This document shows positions 57,827 through 64,000 of a DNA stretch of 64,000 nt, piece by piece (the first letter of the stretch is position 1; each line of letters starts with the position of its first letter). The position numbers and the translations under genes are program-made. This DNA is from Limnoperna fortunei (lineage: Eukaryota > Mollusca > Bivalvia > Mytilida > Modiolidae), in NCBI GenBank assembly GCA_944474755.1, contig OX104124.1, positions 23,472,452 through 23,536,451 on the forward strand. The letters are read 5' to 3'. Below the pieces are notes generated by a model. It saw only the letters and a program-made list of their open reading frames with translations. It made no database searches and was not told the origin of the DNA.

Positions 57827-58624
57827 TTGTATTGCCTACTAGCATGTAGGCCATAGTTTAAGAATATGAACTTTTGGGCACAAATGTCGGGGCTTTTATA
57901 AGGCATTGGGTGTCAAAGACCAAAACAGAAGAGTACCGGGAAAAGTGAATGGAAGTTTTAATTCTTGAATGTGACATTTGCAATTGACACTTCCTGTGAT
58001 AGCTGATGACTAATAGAGAAGTTGCATTGGAATGTATTTTTGTTTGGATGTTTTGACGAGTCCAAAACATTGGAATTAAAGGACGATTTCACTCTGTAAA
58101 TCTGTAAAAAGAGGGTCAAAGAGAATATGTTTAAGTTTTACTTGAATCACAATCTAGGCCCCCCCCCCCCTTTAAAATTCCTATTGCGTAGAGTAGAATA
58201 TGATAGTTTGTTCCTATAAAGTTAATTGTTTGATTTTTCATAAATTCAATTATTTTATATTTTTCTACATAAATTATCCGATTAATAGTCCTTCCATACG
58301 AAAATTTGGACCACCACACGGTCGGGTTTTTTGATATTATGGATGAGCCCGTTGCACCAAAAAGATATTTATCGGACCAATGACCCTTCGGACTATCGAA
58401 CCTTCGGACTATCGAACGGACACCGTTAAACACAACACATGTCGAATATTGTGTAAACACTATGTTCAATTCTTACTGTTTTGCCTTATAAATTTGAAAT
58501 ATTTTACATTTATTGATAATTTGTGGCATTACCCAATGATGTTGACATGTTGATATCTGGGTCATCAAACTGGCACGATTCAAGAATTAATTGTATCAGT
58601 TTGCAATTGCTACACCAACAGAGA
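57827..58624. other. spacer, no gene
   Basis: A C run lies at 58158-58170. A cluster of TTCGGACTATCGAAC repeats lies at 58385-58425, related in inverse to the GGTCCGAA cluster at 48707-48760. Followed by ACATGTCGAATATTGTG, which also resembles 48673-48690. Confidence 0.5.
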
Positions 58625-58695
58625 TAGTCCGAGAATCTGTCCAACGCTTTTCTTTGCGACCCACGCAAAAAAGGGAGTTGGACGGTAGATGATTC
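58625..58695. mobile_element. miniature relative of the outer inverted-repeat unit
   Basis: TAGTCCGAGAATC then TGTCCAACGC, a T-rich stretch and GCG are followed almost at once by an inverse copy (CGCAAAAAAG, GTTGGACGG, TGATTCA). These are the same terminal motifs as at 32147-32214 and 41320-41377, here back to back with no interior. Confidence 0.65.
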
Positions 58696-59082
58696 AAAGC
58701 TATCAGGTTACAATACAAACTTTGTCCAGACATTCAAAAATAGAAACCATATAACAATATACCTGCTGGAAGGGAATAACTCCTACATAAATCACATACA
58801 GGAACTAATTATAAGAGTCAGAAAAACAACAGAGCTAACACAACTGACAGCTAATTACGTGAGTCAGAAAAAAAACTGATAGAAGAAGAGTCAGAAAAAA
58901 ACTTATAGTTAATTAGATGAATCAAATCAATTTATACATTCATAGGTCTGTTTATATATAGGATTCAAAAGCATTAAGTTATATTATAATACCTTACATA
59001 TATATACTTTAATTAGACAATTAGGATGTTTTTCAGCTCTACAACATTGTAATCATTTGGGTTTCAAATATTGTTTGGGATT

Positions 59083-59128
59083 GAGCGCCACTCATGAGTA
59101 TTGATTAGACGAAACGCGACTGGCATAG
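59083..59128 (+). ncRNA. decayed hammerhead ribozyme (retrozyme-like)
   Basis: GAGCGCCA, then CTCATGA in the place of the core CUGAUGA, a stem-II region ending GAC, then GAAACGCG and CTGGCA, followed by AGTAAATTATATTTACC. The order and flanks match the small type I hammerhead with a tiny stem III that I know from mussel retrozyme repeats. G5 of the core is replaced by C and the cleavage-site side is shortened, so this copy should be inactive. Confidence 0.6.
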
Positions 59129-59479
59129 TAAATTATATTTACCTTGGTATCTTTAATGACATTTTATTTCAAATTTTCTATGATAGCAGACAATGTCCGG
59201 TAGGGGTGGGACAATACAATTCAGTGTCCACTATTCCACAATCTATAAGGCATATTTTTAGCGCAAAACCAGTTTCAGTTTGTTAAACTTTCTGATGAGA
59301 ACCGATTTTAAACTAGTTTGGAACCTAAACTGGATTTCCATTTGTTAGTAGCAAACTAAAACGCGTTTCACAAACCATTAAAACCACATACAGGAGAGGT
59401 TTGCGGTTTAGGTTTTTAGGTTTATATCTTGAAAAAAAAATGTGGTGGGTGACGTGTTTGGAGAGGGTCACGCTCCTTG

Positions 59480-59617
59480 CATGATAAGATTCTTTTAGTA
59501 GATTTCGAAAAAGAGTAGGCTCATTGTAGCCACTACAAAAGGCAAATTCTGTTCTCATCCTCAATATAGCTGAAATACTGCTCATTGGATGTGAAGCAAA
59601 GATCCAATCAATCAATT
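59480..59617 (+). mobile_element. SINE-type tail copy
   Basis: GAGTAGGCTCATTGTAGCCA, CTACAAAAGGCAAATT, TCAATATAGCTGAAATACTG and CAATCAATCAATT match 20670-20887 in order with a large internal gap. No tRNA head recognised. Confidence 0.6.
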
Positions 59618-60175
59618 AAAAAAATGGCTTCACTAATGTTGCTGTGTTGATTTCACATCTTTTGAACAATCCAAGAAACAAGACAGTCAAGTCCTCACTT
59701 GAACATGGCTTTGACGGGTTTTTCTGAGGAAACCAATAAAAGACAACCAAAACAATTGTCGAACAAATTCTTTGTTTTTTACATTTGACAATTTCGAAAA
59801 TAGATATATCCAATAAATATTAGAATTTGTTTTTCTGAATTCATAATTGTGTAATCTCTGTTCCTATCAACTGACGAATTGTTTCTTTATTAATTCTTTA
59901 AACCTAAATTGAAAACAAATTATTTGGTACTCCTCAATTGTTTTGAAAACTTAATGGAAACCAGTTTAAAATCTGAAACCTAAACCTAAACTAGTTTTAA
60001 TGTAACAAATTTGTCTATTGTCTCATGTCTTACGGGAAATATGTCCTGAAACGATTTGGATTTGCAAACCGGAAATTCAACTAGTTTAGATAATTTGATC
60101 GGCTTACATCACTCTTATTAAAATATGTATTTGTAGTTTCGGTATAATAAACCAGTTATTGCCTCCATACAGCCC
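59618..60175. other. A+T-rich spacer, nothing recognised
   Basis: Contains several AAACCTAAAC and AAACTAGTTT-like words related to those at 59310-59420, perhaps old inverted repeat sequence. No gene. Confidence 0.4.
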
Positions 60176-60666
60176 ACCTCGAGTCATCCTCACATGTCAG
60201 GGTTTCTGTGTCCACATGTGTCCACAAAACCCTGACAAACTTAGCTAGGAAATTCCCGGGCTAGAAGAAACTATTTTGATTGGCTACATCATACCTTAAT
60301 GTAGCCAATAAAAAGCTCACTTTCATTCACGACTTGGTTAGGGGATATCACGATGTCGATTGTAAATTAATCAAACGGATGTGTTGCGTAGACCATGTGA
60401 AAATCCGTGTATTTTGTACAGAAATGTTAATAGGTTTTCATTACCGCTTTATTTATTAGTTGCGTTACGTTTTCTTCACACTCATGAACGAGTAAGAATG
60501 ACTACTGCCAAACATTTGCTTCTTTCAAGCAATTTCATTCGTTGATATTTTGAAGGATTGTTGTCCTTCGAAAATCTTCTAGCCCGGGAATTTCCTAGCT
60601 AAGTTTGTCAGGGTTTCGTGGACATATGTGGACACAGAAACCATGACTTGTGAGGATGACCTCGGG
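60176..60666. mobile_element. ~490-bp MITE with ~90-bp inverted ends
   Basis: 60176-60268 and 60575-60666 are inverted complements with few mismatches: GTCATCCTCACATGTCAGGG, TGTGTCCACATGTGTCCAC and AACTTAGCTAGGAAATTCCC with GGGCTAGAAGA. The interior has a small second palindrome (GATTGGCTACAT / ATGTAGCCAAT). No ORF. Confidence 0.88.
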
Positions 60667-61026
60667 TAAACAATTGTAATGTTCACCTTGTATCGAGGCA
60701 ACAATTGTACATATGTTACTGCCAAATTTTTGTTTACTTCTTGCACAATTTTTGACACTGTGCTTTGGATAAAAATGGATCAGAACAAATCATAAAATCT
60801 TTATTTGTATTTTGTATTCCAGATCTTTAACAAACAAGTCAGCTTTATCTATCATGCAGTGTAATTTAAGGGTTTTCCACCGTTTTTAGTGACACCTTGT
60901 TGTATTTCTTAGATTATTTGACATATGAGAACAAGCTCTTTTGTACTGTATTGCAGGAAAGCAGTCTTAAAACAAGTATTACTGTGAGTTAATGCTGACT
61001 GTTAATATCCCGCTCCATAACACACT
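60667..61026. other. spacer, nothing recognised
   Basis: A+T-rich sequence without coding or repeat signal. Confidence 0.5.
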
Positions 61027-61280
61027 AGGGGCCTAGGTGGCCGAGTGGTTAAGGTAGTTCGTCTACTATTGATCACGTGGTATGTCAACACTGAGGTTGT
61101 GAGATTGAGTCTTACTGCGGGCAGGGTTTGCTCGACTCCAATCTTAATTGACAAGGATTTCCAGTTTTCCTACTGCAGGTCGGGGGTTTTCTCCTGGTAC
61201 TCCGCCTTCCTCCCCCAATAAAAACTGCACGCCATGATATTGCTGAAAGTGGCGATAATCACCAAACAACCAATCAACCA
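61027..61280 (+). mobile_element. V-SINE-like element, nearly complete
   Basis: tRNA-like head GGGGCCTAGGTGGCCGAGTG with the A-box region GGTGGCCGAGTGGTTAAGG, B box GGTTGTGAGATTGAGTC at 61094-61111, then TGCGGGCAGGGTTTGCTCG, CAATCTTAATTGACAAGG, GGGTTTTCTCCTGGTACTCC, CCCCCAATAAAAACTGCACG and a (CAA/TCAA)n end. It is the best-preserved SINE here and the only long copy on the plus strand. The minus ORF at 61144-61416 is its inverse shadow. Confidence 0.85.
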
Positions 61281-63531
61281 GAATACACTTACACACACAC
61301 ACAGACCGAAAACAGTATACCCCTAATCCCCCGATGCTATAATTACAATGTATTATCAAGCTCTTGCATACATATTTAGGGGGTTTTTTTTGTTTAAGGT
61401 TTTTTGCCACTTCCAAATGTCAGCTATATCTTAGTGTGTAATATTTTTTTGGTCATGGAAAAATTTGGGGAGGGGGAGTACTCAGTGAAAATCTTGAAAA
61501 TCTCAGACCTACGACAGTAAAACGGGCAAACCTTGTCACAAACTTTGGTGAATATTTTGGTAATGCTTTACTTATAATGAAAAGCAAAGTTCAATAATTA
61601 TCCAGAAATTTGGGATCATATTTATAAACACCCCTTGAAATTCCTTTTTTCTTGAGTATAGCAAAATCTAAAGTATGGCAAAAATACTATTAATAACATG
61701 ACCTTTGATGAAATTCCTCCGCCGTCAATAGTCTTCTAACCCACCAGATATTCGTAATAATATCCTAAAGTTTCATTGAAATAAAATTGCATAGTACTTT
61801 AAATTTTTTTGCAACTTTGACCTTGAAATTTGATGGATTTCCCCCAAAATCGATAGGATTCTGATCCACATAAAATTTAAAACAAATGCAAACTTTTTAA
61901 GTTATTGTCCTGAAACATCTTTTTCATAAAAATTTCTAATTCTTTTTGTCAACTGTTACCTTGACCTTTCAGTGACAGAATTCCTCCAGCATCAAAAGGC
62001 TATAAAAAAAAATCCCAGTCAAAGTCTGAAATGAGTGCGTTGCAAAGCATGATGTGCCTTAACAAATGCGTAATGTTTTAAAATGTAGTTGGTAGAACGT
62101 TTAGGGAGTTGATTACTCAAAAGGGACTGTATTCTGCCAAACTGTTTTGCCGAAAAATGGGAAAATGTAAAAAAAAATTCTTCAAACTATTCCTTAATTG
62201 CAGGTGCACAACTTTAATATGTGTGCAATTTGTTTGTTAAGCAGACTTAGAAATCTGGTTTAAAATTGGTTGAGAAGTTGATTGCAAAAAATAAGTACTG
62301 TCGTCTGTAAAATTAGCTGAAAAAGTTCCCAAGTCTGGTAAAATGTTCAACAAATTCTTCAACAATTCCATAATAAAAGATGCATAATTTCAATATATGT
62401 GCAAACTTTCTATAAAGTTTCACGGAACTGGTTTGAAATCTGTAGGAGTATTTGATTAGACAATATAGGTACTCTATTTATCCAGCCCGACCGCCCAAAT
62501 TCACCATACTATGATCATGACCTGGGTTTGTACTTCATGCATCCTGGCCAATAAAATTATTTACATTTGTAGGTAAGTACAATATGTCTTGTATAAAGTA
62601 TTAAATGATGTGGTATACATTGCCTTTCTGATTGCTGTATCGTATGACATATTACAGTCACATTAAGTGAGCTATCCGTAATTAGATATCTCAAATCAGA
62701 ACTATTTCAACTCTTATAACCAGTCTTTATCTACCTCTATAATATTTATGCTCATGTAAATAAACAAGTATCAAATGAGACTTGTTAAAAGTCCATCGAT
62801 ATATTTTTATATTACATCGCCTTTTTAAAAAAAAACTGCATTTAATAAAAACTGCTAAAAGATACAGAAGTCAAAGATTAATAAGGAAGGAGTAATCCTC
62901 AGCATTACTTGAGATCATTAAGCAGCTTTTATTAAATGGAAATTTATTATTTTTGTAGAGTATGAAAAATATATAGAGGGACTTATAGCTGGTCTTGCCT
63001 GATCATTGTCACTTACTGGATCACTTTTATTACATTCCATTGGAACCTAATTTAACATTATCATTTCAATAACTACTAAGGATGTTATACAACAAAGTAC
63101 TTATACAGCAGGAAATAATTTAAAGCACTTGTAGGAGACTGTTTCAAATCTAAGAACAAAAATAGCAAAAAACATATGCTTAAAAGACCCACAAACAGCT
63201 AACATCTGGCATAAAGGACTTTGTAATAAGCTTTGTAACGATATTTTTTAATAAACTGGTATAAACAATAATGTTATTAAATCTTTGTTAGTGAATTTAA
63301 AGCCAGTTCTGAATACTATTTGATACAATAAAGATTATAGGGATTCATGTGAACTTCATTAACTGTTCATCATGCTAGTTTTGCATTTAAATCTGTTGGA
63401 CATGTGATCGAGACAGAGTTGGAAAACGCCGGCTCGTTCAGCAGTCTCTGAAACCATGTCTATTCTAATACTATGTTTATGGTTGATATACAGACATATA
63501 TTTAAAACCTGCTAATCTCCTGTCACAACAT
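61281..63531. other. A+T-rich spacer, no gene seen
   Basis: 2.25 kb with scattered short blocks of old repeat sequence (e.g. TTGACCTTGAAATTTGATGG and ACCTTGACCTTTCAGTGAC). No coding or RNA feature supported. Confidence 0.5.
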
Positions 63532-64000
63532 TGTTGAAAAGGTCAATAATATATACGTCGAGACCGCAAACGATACTTTTGGGAGCAAATATATGCCAAT
63601 AAACCAACCGTGGTTTAAAGCTGCTTGTAGGGTGAAGCGTGACAAATTCCATTATTGCAAAACGAATGTATAATGTGGAAAAATCTGATACTAATAGAAA
63701 TGCGTTAAGAGTCGCCAGTAAAGCGTATAAAACCGAGATGAATAAGAGTTATCAGGAATACGAACTAAAAAAGGAACGAGCTACGAGATATGAACAAAAC
63801 CGATCCCATGCAATTATGGCAATTATTAAACAGCATAGATAGGAAATTAAACAGCGAGATTCCTATACCTATTAACGACCTTTATAACTATTTCAAAGAA
63901 TTAAACCAAGATGACGAACGCGACGATTAATATTTTGATATACCGAATTGTGATGATCCATAGATTAACGATTTACTTACTGAACAGGATATTGATCGGG
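63532..64000 (+). pseudogene. LINE ORF2 relic, runs off the window
   Basis: Three shifted plus frames read the linker between endonuclease and RT of a LINE: NQPWFKAACRVKRDKFHYCK (the KPWFN-type block), KRMYNVEKSDTNRNALRVAS then AYKTEMNKSYQEYELKKERA, and LWQLLNSIDRKLNSEIP with NDLYNYFKELNQDD. The RT itself should lie beyond 64000. At least two frameshifts and a stop, so it is not functional. Confidence 0.7.

Overview
This is animal nuclear DNA from a repeat-rich part of the genome, most likely from a marine bivalve of the mussel (Mytilus) type. It is strongly A+T rich and has no operons or compact genes. It holds many small non-autonomous elements with central tandem cores and terminal hairpins, tRNA-headed SINEs of the mollusc V-SINE kind, a decayed hammerhead ribozyme of the kind I associate with mussel retrozymes, and several decayed LINEs. 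The organism call is inference from repeat style. I found no gene that I can defend as a host protein-coding gene; every recognisable protein sequence belongs to a transposable element.

Layout. 1-4857: a minisatellite of mixed 18- and 19-bp units whose minus strand has no stop in any frame, giving long artefactual ORFs. 5450-28104: a field of Helentron-associated-like (HINE-like) elements. Family A lies at 5450-8264, 18141-19755 and 26654-28104, plus fragments. Family B lies at 10556-11823 and 13072-14343. Family C lies at 19766-22284. All three families have a 5' arm, a ~146-185 bp tandem core, a simple-sequence or GC-rich tract and a 3' hairpin whose arm is the inverted complement of the 5' arm. 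Between them lie SINEs, foldback elements, and 25-bp minisatellites at 22505-23209 and 28621-29078.

32138-41386: a nested insertion. The outer unit is bounded by inverted repeats and a 9-bp direct repeat (GTTCCCTGT). Inside it is a LINE with target duplication TCCGGCAC. Inside the LINE reverse transcriptase lies a complete Ty3/Gypsy-type LTR retrotransposon (32870-37556) with target duplication AAAGG, 213-bp LTRs differing at one base, a tRNA-Leu-type primer site and a polypurine tract. Its coding frame is broken once, inside the reverse transcriptase.

41405-57535: three older LINEs, one with an SGNH-hydrolase-like ORF1 domain, and a minus-strand Mutator-like (MULE) transposase relic at 49693-51338 that still shows a credible spliceosomal intron. 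57533-63530: a 21-bp minisatellite, a miniature relative of the 9-bp-repeat element, a hammerhead relic, a ~490-bp MITE and one nearly intact SINE. 63532 to the end: the start of another LINE ORF2 relic.

How the parts relate: autonomous elements (LINEs, Gypsy, MULE) sit beside non-autonomous ones (SINEs, HINE-like elements, foldbacks) that would depend on machinery of such kinds. Nesting gives relative ages: outer inverted-repeat unit, then LINE, then Gypsy. Coordinates of repeat ends are read by eye and may be off by a few bases.
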